Assembly: GCF_002245355.1 (NCBI RefSeq)
Contig: NZ_NOWF01000004.1
Span: 62,001-126,000 of the forward strand
DNA: 64,000 nucleotides
Source: Paludifilum halophilum
GTDB lineage: Bacteria > Bacillota > Bacilli > Thermoactinomycetales > DSM-45169
Direction of reading: 5' to 3'
Shown: positions 18,530 through 26,640 of the stretch, piece by piece
Position numbering within the stretch: position 1 is the stretch's first letter
Layout of the letters: every line of letters begins with the position of its first letter
Position numbers and translations under genes: made by a program
Notes under the pieces: generated by a model
What the model saw: only the letters and a program-made list of their open reading frames with translations
Database searches by the model: none
What the model was told of the DNA's origin: nothing

Positions 18530-18656
18530 GGGTGGTAGGCCGGCGTAGATCCTTTGCACTCAGGAGAGCACAAGTCTCGCCAAGGTCGCTCCGCTTCCCG
18601 GTCTCACTATGCGTTTTTTGCAAGAGATCGGAGACGGCCTGCCAGCCCGACCACCC
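18530..18656. repeat. Inverted-repeat-flanked element between carboxypeptidase and EcsC genes
   Basis: GGGTGGTAGGCCGGC (18530-18544) is mirrored by GCCAGCCCGACCACCC (18641-18656) with few mismatches, enclosing about 95 non-coding bases. The left end, extended to GTAGATCC, recurs as GGGTGGCAGGCCGACGGAGATCC-like sequence at 35659-35681. No gene is readable in 18420-18701. It may be a degenerate small non-autonomous element. Confidence 0.5.
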
Positions 18657-18701
18657 CCAGCAAGGAATCAAACAGATCAAAGTTTCCTGAAGGGGCACTC
18701 G

Positions 18702-19667
18702 TTGATTTCAACTGACTTGCAATCAAAAGGAATTTCCCGCCGAATCGTCGAAAACGATTTTGAATCTTTTTCCGAGGTGATCAAACTGAACCGGCCGATG
18801 ATCATCGAATCCGAAGAATGGTTGGAAACGGAACTGAAGCGAATTCAACGATGGGAAAAGGAGCAGAAAGACCTCTGGTTTTGGGAGAAACTCCTTCGAC
18901 TTCCCTTTTCGTTGCTGGATCGAATCTTGCCCGGGCGGATTCACCATTGGGCGGGAAATTTGCTTGACGAACTGGGAACTTATATCCAGACTGGCGGTCA
19001 GTACCTGATTACCGACGACCATGTACTTAACCGACTGGCCGCTCGCGCATCTTTACCGGAGGGGACTCTGACCTTGTACAGCGCTTCCAGTCTGCCGATT
19101 CGCTGTATGAATGAAGTATCTGAAGAGCTGAAAACATCCCGCGGTCGGATGGCCAAATACCAGGGAGCGACGACAGGGGTCGGCGGCGTTTTTACTTTGG
19201 CCGCGGACATTCCCACTCTTCTCGGTCTGTCATTGAAAGTGCTCCAGGAAATGGCTCTCGCTTACGGTTATGATCCGCGTCGAAAGGAAGAGCGGGTGTT
19301 TATTATCAAATGCCTGCAGTTCGCATCCTCGGATTATGTGGGGAAGCAAGCGATCCTGAAGGACTTGTCCGCGTTTCACCGGGGAGGTGCCGAACGGGAG
19401 TTCATCGCTCGACTTCAGGGATGGAGAGAGGTGATTGCCACCTATCGGGATCATTGGGGATGGAAAAAGATGTTTCAAATGATCCCTGTCGCCGGGATGA
19501 TCTTAGGAGCGTACATCAATCGGTCAGCGGTGGAGGAAGTGGCGGAAACCGGACAGATGCTTTATCGGAAACGCCGAGTGCTGGAAAAAATGGATACTAT
19601 CAGGGGGGAAAGGGATGCTGGAGAAAAGGGGGTCCCGGAGAATAAAGAGAAAGAGGGTGGGCGGTGA
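18702..19667 (+). CDS. EcsC family protein
   Basis: A 321-residue protein of the EcsC family. It has the early WLETELKRIQRWEKEQ region, then AKYQGATTGVGGVFTLAADIPTLLGLSLKVL (about residues 145-180, amphipathic or membrane-associated) and a C-terminal hydrophobic patch (MIPVAGMILGAYINRSAV). The family is associated with EcsAB transporters in Bacillus, but no transporter lies here and the function is unknown. TTG at 18702 is chosen for the GAAGGGG nine bases upstream; the frame is open further up through the repeat. The C-terminal 30 residues are Lys/Glu/Gly-rich. Confidence 0.8.
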   Translation: MISTDLQSKGISRRIVENDFESFSEVIKLNRPMIIESEEWLETELKRIQRWEKEQKDLWFWEKLLRLPFSLLDRILPGRIHHWAGNLLDELGTYIQTGGQYLITDDHVLNRLAARASLPEGTLTLYSASSLPIRCMNEVSEELKTSRGRMAKYQGATTGVGGVFTLAADIPTLLGLSLKVLQEMALAYGYDPRRKEERVFIIKCLQFASSDYVGKQAILKDLSAFHRGGAEREFIARLQGWREVIATYRDHWGWKKMFQMIPVAGMILGAYINRSAVEEVAETGQMLYRKRRVLEKMDTIRGERDAGEKGVPENKEKEGGR

Positions 19668-19739
19668 CCGGCATCAAAAGTGACAAAATTCCGGCATGGG
19701 GATGAAAATTCGGCAGTTTGTCCGGAGAGAGGGGTCATC

Positions 19740-21131
19740 ATGTCCGACTTCTTTTTAAATGAAGGGATTCTTCGGGAAATTTTACATAGCATCGATGAAG
19801 GGATCCATGTAGTCAATGCTGAGGGAGTGACTGTTTTTTATAATGATGTCGCCTCCAGACTGGATAATTTGGCGGTGGAGGAGGTATTGGGGACGCATGT
19901 GCTGGAAGTGTTTCCTTCTCTCACACCGAAAACGAGTACACTGCTGAAAGTACTGGAGACGCAGGAGTCGATCCGAAATCAGCAACAGACATATACCAAC
20001 CGGTACGGGAAACGGATTGTGACCATGAACACCACCCGCCCTTTGAAAATGGGGGGACGGTTGATCGGAGCTCTGGAAGTATCCAAAGATATCACCCGGA
20101 TTCAGGAGTTGTCGGAACAGGTGATCGATTTGCAGACCCGGATGCGGGAAACCGGAGGAAAAGGCAAGGAACAGAGGCCGGCGCTGTACCGGTTTGAACA
20201 GATTGTTACCCAGGACCCTGTCTTGTTGCAACAGATTCGCCGGGCAGAGAAGGCGGCGTCCACTCGTTCTCCGGTATTGGTGGTCGGGGAGACGGGGACA
20301 GGGAAAGAACTGATGGTACAGTCGATCCACACTCGCTCCCCCCGCAGAGATCAACCTTTTATCGCCCAGAATTGTGCCGCGATTCCTTCCTCGTTGCTGG
20401 AGGGAATTCTGTTCGGAACGGTGAAGGGAGCCTTTACCGGGGCTGAAGATCGTCCGGGATTGTTTGAACTGGCGGGCAACGGGTCATTGTTCCTGGATGA
20501 AATCCAGGCGATGCCGATCGATCTACAGGCCAAACTGCTTCGAGTACTGGAGGATCGAGTGATCCGTCGGGTGGGCGATGTGCAAATGCGCCCGGTCGAT
20601 GTCCGCATTCTCGCCGCCATGAATGAGGACCCGGAGAAAAGCGTGAAGGAAGGGCGACTTCGAGAAGACCTTTACTACCGCATTCACGTCCTCCGCCTTC
20701 AATTGCCGCCTCTGAGAGAGAGGAAGGGGGACATCCCTCTGTTGACCCGCTATTTCCTCAAAAAGTATAATTATCGGTTTGAGAGGCTGGTCACAGGGAT
20801 TTCCCCTGAAGTGGAGAAACGCTTCCACCAGTATGATTGGCCGGGGAATGTCAGGGAACTGGAGCATACGATCGAAGGAGCGATGAACTTGGTGGAGGGT
20901 GATCGGATTGATTTGGAGCACCTTCCGCGGTATTTGGAGCCCGGAGGCGACTCCGGCGGTGGAGATTTCATCGACCATGATCTTCCCCTGCCCCGGTTGG
21001 TCGCTCAATTTGAGGAGAAGGTGATCCGGAAAGCGATGGACGCCTGTGACGGAAATATTCGCCAAGCCGCGATCCGACTGGGAGTCCCCCGACAAACGCT
21101 TCAGTACAAACTGCGGAAATGCCGCGGTTAG
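19740..21131 (+). CDS. Sigma-54-dependent transcriptional activator (PAS-AAA+-Fis)
   Basis: A 463-residue enhancer-binding protein. Residues about 10-120 form a PAS sensor (LHSIDEGIHVVNAEGVTVFYND). The AAA+ domain (about 150-380) has Walker A VGETGTGKE, the sigma-54-contacting GAFTGA loop, Walker B SLFLDEIQAM and the arginine finger region. A Fis-type helix-turn-helix lies at the C-terminus (GNIRQAAIRLGVPRQTLQYK). The architecture is that of RocR-like activators of amino-acid catabolism. It lies directly upstream of a -24/-12 promoter leading into the kam genes, so it is the likely lysine-pathway activator. The effector is unknown. ATG at 19740 follows AGAGAGGGG. Confidence 0.93.
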   Translation: MSDFFLNEGILREILHSIDEGIHVVNAEGVTVFYNDVASRLDNLAVEEVLGTHVLEVFPSLTPKTSTLLKVLETQESIRNQQQTYTNRYGKRIVTMNTTRPLKMGGRLIGALEVSKDITRIQELSEQVIDLQTRMRETGGKGKEQRPALYRFEQIVTQDPVLLQQIRRAEKAASTRSPVLVVGETGTGKELMVQSIHTRSPRRDQPFIAQNCAAIPSSLLEGILFGTVKGAFTGAEDRPGLFELAGNGSLFLDEIQAMPIDLQAKLLRVLEDRVIRRVGDVQMRPVDVRILAAMNEDPEKSVKEGRLREDLYYRIHVLRLQLPPLRERKGDIPLLTRYFLKKYNYRFERLVTGISPEVEKRFHQYDWPGNVRELEHTIEGAMNLVEGDRIDLEHLPRYLEPGGDSGGGDFIDHDLPLPRLVAQFEEKVIRKAMDACDGNIRQAAIRLGVPRQTLQYKLRKCRG

Positions 21132-21195
21132 TAGGTGGAACGCTTCCCTTCGGTTTGTTGCCAATCAAAGCGGGATACACCCTCCGATTTTACTG

Positions 21196-21222
21196 AAGTG
21201 CCGAATATTCGGCACTTTTTTT
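21196..21222 (+). terminator. Terminator after the sigma-54 activator (perfect palindrome)
   Basis: AAGTGCCGAATATTCGGCACTT is a perfect 22-base palindrome (21196-21217) running into seven T. The T run makes it a terminator. Because it lies about 50-75 bases upstream of the -24 element, a second role as an activator-binding site cannot be excluded. Confidence 0.75.
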
Positions 21223-21266
21223 ATGGATGGGGACCGGAATTTCCTGCGATATCCGGGTGCTCCCAT

Positions 21267-21283
21267 TTGGCACACTTTTTGCA
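21267..21283 (+). promoter_or_regulatory. Sigma-54 (-24/-12) promoter of the kam operon
   Basis: TTGGCACACTTTTTGCA fits the consensus TGGCAC-N5-TTGCA exactly, with GG at 21269-21270 and GC at 21281-21282. It lies 35 bases upstream of kdd, downstream of the terminator of the activator gene. Confidence 0.93.
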
Positions 21284-21317
21284 AAAGAAAGGAGGGTGAA
21301 AAGAAGGGGGTGACCAG

Positions 21318-22382
21318 TTGGAAAAGACGGCAAAAGAGAAACGGGGACACCTCTACGGTTTGCACCGGGTGCTGAACCCGAAGGGAGTACTTCCCCAACC
21401 GGCTTGGAAGTTGGATGCATCGCCCGAGTGTTACGACAATGAGTTAACGATCGATGTATCTTATCTCAACATTGACTCCGCTTCCTTTACCCAGATAAAA
21501 GAGGAATGCGGCGGAGATCCGGAGGGAATCAGGGAAAAAATACAGACCATCGTGGCGGAACGGGGAAAAATGCATAATCCGGTGACGGGTTCCGGGGGGA
21601 TGTTAATCGGGAGCGTTGATCGGGTGGGATCGGCTTTTCCCGATTGCGGCGTTCGGCCGGGGGACCGGATCGCCATCTTGGTATCTCTGTCGTTGACTCC
21701 GCTTCACCTGGATCGCGTCGAAGAGGTGGACCTGTCCACCGGCCAGGTGAAGGTGCGGGGGAAAGCCGTTCTCTTTGCGAGCGGTCCGTTTGCCCGCTTG
21801 ACTGAGGATCTGCCGGAGGGGTTGTCACTCGCGGCACTGGATGTCTGCGGGGCTCCCGCGCAAACGGCGCGGATCGTCCAGCCGGGGCACCAGGTGGTCG
21901 TACTGGGGGCCGGAGGGAAGTCCGGATTGCTTTCCCTTTATCACGCGAAAAAAAAGGCCGGCTCCCAGGGAAAGGTGATCGCTCTGGAAGCGAAACCGGA
22001 AGCCTGTAAGGATCTGCGCACTTTAGGGTTTGCCGATGAAGTGATCGAGGCGGATGTGCGGGATCCCGTCGGTCTATTGTCTCGGGTGGAGCAAGCGACG
22101 GCAGGGGCTTTGGCTGATGTCACCGTCAACTGTGTCAATGTCCGAGATACGGAATTGTCCGCCATTTTGGCCACCCGTGAAGGGGGGACGGTCTACTTTT
22201 TCAGTACGGCGGTTCGTTTTACTGCCGCCGCCTTGGGGGCCGAGGGGGTGGGAAAGGATGTTCACATGATGATCGGTAACGGATACGCACAGGGACACGC
22301 GGAACTTACCCTGCAAACGCTTCGGGATTGCCCGCCGTTACGGGAGTTGTTTGAGTCCAGATATGCAGGAGGCGGGCTGTAG
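21318..22382 (+). CDS. kdd: L-erythro-3,5-diaminohexanoate dehydrogenase
   Basis: A 354-residue NAD(P)-dependent enzyme that oxidatively deaminates 3,5-diaminohexanoate to 5-amino-3-oxohexanoate, the third step of lysine fermentation. A zinc-free alcohol-dehydrogenase-like fold is suggested by the nucleotide loop VVVLGAGGKSGLLSLYHAKK near residue 195. The N-terminal segment GLHRVLNPKGVLPQPAWKLD is characteristic of Kdd. The assignment is strengthened by the adjacent kamA, kamD and kamE. Start TTG at 21318 follows GGGGG. It is the first gene behind the sigma-54 promoter; kamA follows 58 bases later. Confidence 0.92.
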   Translation: MEKTAKEKRGHLYGLHRVLNPKGVLPQPAWKLDASPECYDNELTIDVSYLNIDSASFTQIKEECGGDPEGIREKIQTIVAERGKMHNPVTGSGGMLIGSVDRVGSAFPDCGVRPGDRIAILVSLSLTPLHLDRVEEVDLSTGQVKVRGKAVLFASGPFARLTEDLPEGLSLAALDVCGAPAQTARIVQPGHQVVVLGAGGKSGLLSLYHAKKKAGSQGKVIALEAKPEACKDLRTLGFADEVIEADVRDPVGLLSRVEQATAGALADVTVNCVNVRDTELSAILATREGGTVYFFSTAVRFTAAALGAEGVGKDVHMMIGNGYAQGHAELTLQTLRDCPPLRELFESRYAGGGL

Positions 22383-22440
22383 GAGGCCTGGGAGCCGGAT
22401 GATCGGGTTCATCTTCAACCATGGAAAGGAGAGGAAAGCC

Positions 22441-23745
22441 ATGCGGGATTGGCGCGAAGTGGAGCTGTGGAAGGATGTTACGGAGGAACAGTGGAATGAT
22501 TGGCTCTGGCAGCTGACGCATACGATTCGCAACCTGGAAGACCTGCAAAAGGTGATCAACCTCAAGGAGGAGGAAGTAGGGGGCGTCGGCATCTCCCACC
22601 GGACGATCCCCTTGAATATTACGCCCTATTATGCCTTGCAGATGGATCCCGACGATCCGAAGGATCCGATCCGGATGCAGTCGGTGCCTATCTCCACCGA
22701 GTTGGAACAGACGCGCTACGACATGGATGATCCCTTACTGGAGGATACGGATTCTCCGGTTCCGGGCCTGACCCACCGCTACCCGGACCGCGTCCTCTTC
22801 CTGGTGACCAACCAGTGTTCCATGTATTGCCGCTATTGTACCCGCCGCCGTTTTTCCGGGCAGATCGGAATGGGAGTCGGGCGCCCTCAGATGGATGCCT
22901 GCATCGATTATATCCGCCAACACCCTCAAGTGCGGGATGTACTCCTTTCCGGCGGAGACGGTCTTTTGATCAATGACCGAGTGCTGGAGTATGTTTTGAA
23001 ACACCTGCGGGAGATTCCTCATGTGGAGATCATCCGGATCGGAACCCGGGCTCCGGTGGTGTTTCCGCAGCGGATCACGGAAAACCTGTGCCGCATTCTT
23101 CGCAAGTATCATCCGGTATGGCTCAACACCCACTTCAACCATCCCAAAGAACTGACTCCGGAAGCGAGACGATCCTGTGAGATGCTGGCGGATGCCGGTG
23201 TTCCCCTGGGGAACCAAGCAGTGATTCTGGCGGGGATCAACGATTGTCCCCATATTATGAAAAAGTTGAATCATGAACTGGTGAAGACTCGGGTTCGACC
23301 CTACTATATCTACCAGTGCGACCTGTCTGAGGGGATCGGCCACTTCCGTGCCCCGATTTCCAAAGGACTTGAAATCATGGAATACCTTCGGGGGCACACT
23401 TCCGGCTATGCGGTTCCCACCTTTGTCGTGGATGCACCCGGTGGCGGCGGAAAGATTCCGGTGGCGCCCAACTATATCATTTCCCAAAGTTCCGGCAAGA
23501 CGATCATGCGCAACTTTGAAGGGGTGATTACCTCCTATCCGGAGCCGGAACATTATGAAGAACACAATGCCGATCACTGTGAGTACTGCCAGGAAGCCGA
23601 GGGGAAAAATGTCGGGATCTCCTCTCTGATGGCCGACGAGCGGATCAATCTGGAGCCGAAAGTGTTGGACCGGGAGGATCGGCGCGGGGATTTCGAACGG
23701 AAAAAGAAAAGGGTTCGTGAACCCTCCACGGCATCGAAAGTGTAA
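22441..23745 (+). CDS. kamA: Lysine 2,3-aminomutase
   Basis: A 434-residue radical-SAM, PLP-dependent enzyme converting L-lysine to L-beta-lysine. The [4Fe-4S] ligands are Cys126, Cys130 and Cys133 in CSMYCRYCTRRR. A following glycine-rich SGGDGLL and the substrate-binding Asp residues in YIYQCDLSEGIGHFR and FVVDAPGGGGKIP match the clostridial enzyme. The C-terminal CEYC pair near residue 380 fits the zinc-binding tail. Length and motif spacing fit the catabolic KamA and not EF-P lysine mutase EpmB. The start is ATG with AAGGAGAGG. It sits in operon order kdd-kamA-kamB-kamC-kamD-kamE. Confidence 0.96.
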   Translation: MRDWREVELWKDVTEEQWNDWLWQLTHTIRNLEDLQKVINLKEEEVGGVGISHRTIPLNITPYYALQMDPDDPKDPIRMQSVPISTELEQTRYDMDDPLLEDTDSPVPGLTHRYPDRVLFLVTNQCSMYCRYCTRRRFSGQIGMGVGRPQMDACIDYIRQHPQVRDVLLSGGDGLLINDRVLEYVLKHLREIPHVEIIRIGTRAPVVFPQRITENLCRILRKYHPVWLNTHFNHPKELTPEARRSCEMLADAGVPLGNQAVILAGINDCPHIMKKLNHELVKTRVRPYYIYQCDLSEGIGHFRAPISKGLEIMEYLRGHTSGYAVPTFVVDAPGGGGKIPVAPNYIISQSSGKTIMRNFEGVITSYPEPEHYEEHNADHCEYCQEAEGKNVGISSLMADERINLEPKVLDREDRRGDFERKKKRVREPSTASKV

Positions 23746-23746
23746 G

Positions 23747-24850
23747 ATGCTGAAGCAGCTGGCAGAGGAGGGAGTGCGTTCCCTGGCCATCTTCGGCTTG
23801 GCGAAAAACGCGGGGAAGACGACGGTGCTTAACGCACTTACACAGGAGGCTGAAGATGTTGGTCTCCCCTTGGGGGTTTTGAGTGTCGGTGTGGACGGAG
23901 AGGAACGGGATGTCTGGAGTTTGAAGGAAAAACCCGCTGTCCGGGTCACGGCTGGGACCCTGGTTGCAACCGCTTCTTCCCTGTTGGACTTTCAGGCGGG
24001 GGGATGGGAGTTGCTGGAGAGTCTCCCCTTTCACTCTCCCTTGGGGAGGGTCACCGTCGCCCGGGCGCTGCGCCCGGCCAAAGTCAAATTGGCGGGAGTC
24101 ACTCGGTTGGAGGCGGTCCGAGAGGTGAACCGGTGTTTCCGTCTTCGGGGAGTGCGTTTGACATTGATAGACGGAGCGTATGACCGGAAGGCCGCGGCAG
24201 AGCCCGGGATCAGTGATGCGTCGATCAGTGTGGCAGGAGCGGGAATGGCGAAAACCCTGGAAGGGGTGGTCCGGAAAGTGGAGACGTTTATCGGGATCTT
24301 CACCCTGCCGGACAGCGGCGAAGACGAGACCTTGCGGGAAGCCGGCCTTACGGCTCTTCGGGAAGGGCGGTTGGCCGGGGTGTGCGAGGGGAAAGTGGAG
24401 ACACTCCCCTTTTCCTCTCTTCTCCTGCGCTCGGATGACTGGGAGGAGTTGATCGGCCGGGGTGCATGGACGGTGCTGGCTATTCCCGGTTCCCTGACGG
24501 ACGCAACGCTGGAGCGGATCGCCGCCGCATCCCCTCTCACATTGCTTTTGCCCGATCCCACTCGGTGCTTCGCTTCTCTATCCGCTGTCCGCCGTTATTA
24601 TCGGCAGGGAGGGGAGATTCGTTACCTTTCCCCGGTTCGTTTGGCTGCAGTGGCGGTGAATCCGGTTTCTCCGGAGGGGCACGCCTTTGATCCTTCGGAG
24701 TTGAAGGAGCGTGTCAGCGAGGTCTGTAATCCGATTCCGGTGGTGGATGTCCTCCGGGATGATTTGACCGCTCATTCTCCGTTCAGGAAAGGTAAAACCG
24801 GGAATAGCGGAGAGCCGGCCGCGGGGGGTGAGCTCAGTGTGGATGGATGA
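23747..24850 (+). CDS. kamB: Lysine 5,6-aminomutase reactivase subunit KamB
   Basis: A 367-residue cytoplasmic protein with a P-loop, LAKNAGKTTVLNALTQ, near residue 22. In lysine-fermenting clostridia, KamB with the MutS-like KamC reactivates the B12 enzyme lysine 5,6-aminomutase by exchanging damaged cobalamin. Position between kamA and the MutS-like gene, and the P-loop, support the call. It starts one base after the kamA stop with a poor ribosome site, so it probably relies on coupling. Its end overlaps the start of kamC by 23 bases. Confidence 0.82.
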   Translation: MLKQLAEEGVRSLAIFGLAKNAGKTTVLNALTQEAEDVGLPLGVLSVGVDGEERDVWSLKEKPAVRVTAGTLVATASSLLDFQAGGWELLESLPFHSPLGRVTVARALRPAKVKLAGVTRLEAVREVNRCFRLRGVRLTLIDGAYDRKAAAEPGISDASISVAGAGMAKTLEGVVRKVETFIGIFTLPDSGEDETLREAGLTALREGRLAGVCEGKVETLPFSSLLLRSDDWEELIGRGAWTVLAIPGSLTDATLERIAAASPLTLLLPDPTRCFASLSAVRRYYRQGGEIRYLSPVRLAAVAVNPVSPEGHAFDPSELKERVSEVCNPIPVVDVLRDDLTAHSPFRKGKTGNSGEPAAGGELSVDG

Positions 24851-26471
24851 ACCGACGGAAAAGGCGCTGCTGTGGCACCGGGTGTGGTCCCGCTTCCAGC
24901 CTTCCACCCCGATGGGGCAGCAGGCCAAAGGGTTGCTGTCCCCTTTTATGCCCGGGGAAGAGCGGCAGTGGCAAGCGTCCCTGTCGGAACAGGAGCGGAT
25001 CATGGAATGCAGGAAGAAACGCCCCGACTGGGCCAGCCGGGTGGAGGCCCACCTGTGTCGCCTGCCGGATATCCGACCGATTTTAAAACGGATGCGTCGG
25101 GGAGGGACTCCCGGGGTGGCTGATTGGTTTCGGGTGAAACAGTTTCTATGGGAGGGTCGGGCCTGCCGGCGCCGGTTGGCGGAAGCGGGGTTGGAACGCG
25201 CTCTTCCCGGGGATGAAGGGCGCTGGGAAGCGGTTTTGCGCCAACTGAATCCGGAATCGAGACTCCATCCCTCTTTTTCCCTGAGCGACGCTTATGATCC
25301 GGAGCTGGCCGATCTCCGAAATCGCTGGTCGGAGTGGGACCGCCGCTTCCGGGAGGCGGGGGAACAACAGGCGGACAATGTGGAACGGGATTATGGAATC
25401 CGTCGCAACCTGGAGGGGGAGTGGGTGGTGGACCGAAGGTTTGCCGACCTGCCCCGTCTGCAGGCGGACCCCCGCTTACGGATGGTCAGGGGGACCCCTT
25501 TTGAATGGATTTTTCAACCGGTGCAGACAGAAGAGGAAAAAGAGGCCGGCGCCTGCAGAGAATCGTTACAGCGGCGGCTGGAGGAGAAAGAAGCGGAGGT
25601 ACTCCACCGCCTCGCCGATCGTTTGAGAGCGGAGACGGATTTTTTGGAGCAGGCGGTGCGGGAGGTCAAGCGGTTCGATTTGCAATGGGCCCGGGTACGG
25701 GCCGCGGAGACGTGGGAGGGGACCTGCCCCACCCTTTCTCAAGGGGAGTACCGGCTGGAAGGAGGGGTTCATCCGGCGGTTCAGGAGTCTTTGCGGGAAG
25801 AAGGGGACGGCCTTACCCCGGTGGACATCCGGATACGCCCGGGAGCGACGGTGATTATCGGCCCGAATATGGGAGGGAAGACGCTGGCCCTGCAAACTCT
25901 GGGTGTCGTGGTGGCATTGGGGCAGTACGGGTTTCTGGTTCCGGCGCGTTCCTTGGCGATGCCTTTGGTTCCGTGGATGGCCGGAGTCATCGGGGAGGGT
26001 CAGCAGGCGGAGGCGGGATTGTCCACTTTTGGTGCGGAAGTGGACCGTCTGGCGCGGCTGTTGAATCGACCGTCCTCCGGTTTGCTTCTGTTGGATGAGA
26101 TCGGCCGGGGGACCAACCCGGTGGAGGGGGCGGCCCTTTCCGCCGCTTTGACCTGCTATCTGGCGGAAAATCGCCATTGGGCGGTCCATGTCACCCATTA
26201 TCAAGAAGTGATGCAGGTGGAGGGAATCCGGGCGTATCGGGTCGCCGGGCTGAAGCAGGATGATCTACCCGAGCCGGGGGAAGGGGAGTGGAAACGGGAA
26301 CTCCGGTCCCGGATGGATTATCGGCTTCTCCCTTGGTCCGAAGGGGACGAGGTGCCCCGAGAAGCATTGGGTATCGCCTCTCTCCTCGGTCTGCCTGAGG
26401 AGATCATCGAAAGCGCAAGACAAAGCATGGAAAGAGCCGGAAGGGATGAAACCGGAAACCCGGACTATTGA
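24828..26471 (+). CDS. kamC: Lysine 5,6-aminomutase reactivase ATPase KamC (MutS-like)
   Basis: A 547-residue protein with a C-terminal MutS-type ATPase: Walker A IIGPNMGGKTLALQTLG near residue 345, the signature STFGAEVDRL, and Walker B GLLLLDEIGRGTNPVEG. The mismatch-binding N-domain of true MutS is absent, and the N-terminal half is an all-helical core and lever region. This matches KamC, the partner of KamB in reactivating lysine 5,6-aminomutase. GTG at 24828 follows a G-rich site and overlaps kamB. A structured 90-base segment separates it from kamD. Confidence 0.88.
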   Translation: MSSVWMDEPTEKALLWHRVWSRFQPSTPMGQQAKGLLSPFMPGEERQWQASLSEQERIMECRKKRPDWASRVEAHLCRLPDIRPILKRMRRGGTPGVADWFRVKQFLWEGRACRRRLAEAGLERALPGDEGRWEAVLRQLNPESRLHPSFSLSDAYDPELADLRNRWSEWDRRFREAGEQQADNVERDYGIRRNLEGEWVVDRRFADLPRLQADPRLRMVRGTPFEWIFQPVQTEEEKEAGACRESLQRRLEEKEAEVLHRLADRLRAETDFLEQAVREVKRFDLQWARVRAAETWEGTCPTLSQGEYRLEGGVHPAVQESLREEGDGLTPVDIRIRPGATVIIGPNMGGKTLALQTLGVVVALGQYGFLVPARSLAMPLVPWMAGVIGEGQQAEAGLSTFGAEVDRLARLLNRPSSGLLLLDEIGRGTNPVEGAALSAALTCYLAENRHWAVHVTHYQEVMQVEGIRAYRVAGLKQDDLPEPGEGEWKRELRSRMDYRLLPWSEGDEVPREALGIASLLGLPEEIIESARQSMERAGRDETGNPDY

Positions 26472-26502
26472 TCAACTAGTAACTGGGGTGGAAATAGGGG
26501 GG

Positions 26503-26588
26503 CGTGTTTTGCCATAGCGAGACCGGGGAGCGAAGCGACCCTAAGCGTGACTTGTGCCCTGGGTGCAACGGGAGCATGGTAGAACACG
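26503..26588 (+). other. Structured intergenic segment between kamC and kamD
   Basis: CGTGTTTTGCCAT (26503-26515) pairs with ATGGTAGAACACG (26576-26588) over 13 positions, two of them G-U in RNA. Inside, TTGTGCCC and GGGTGCAA (26552-26567 region) form a second hairpin. The 170-base gap between kamC and kamD has no gene. It could be an RNA processing site, an attenuator or a repeat remnant (its GGCGTGTTTTG start recalls the repeats at 4104 and 9842). No T run follows. Confidence 0.4.
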
Positions 26589-26640
26589 ATCTCCCCGAGA
26601 TATAACTCATCCGAAGGATCCATGGAAGGGGGGATGGGCG

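Noticed and set aside
22441-23745. EF-P lysine mutase (EpmB) instead of KamA
   Set aside because: The protein is longer, has the C-terminal zinc-type CEYC tail and sits in a complete kam operon.
26503-26588. T-box, lysine or cobalamin riboswitch before kamD
   Set aside because: The T-box sequence, the lysine riboswitch core and the conserved cobalamin box were not found. The structure is reported only as an unclassified segment.
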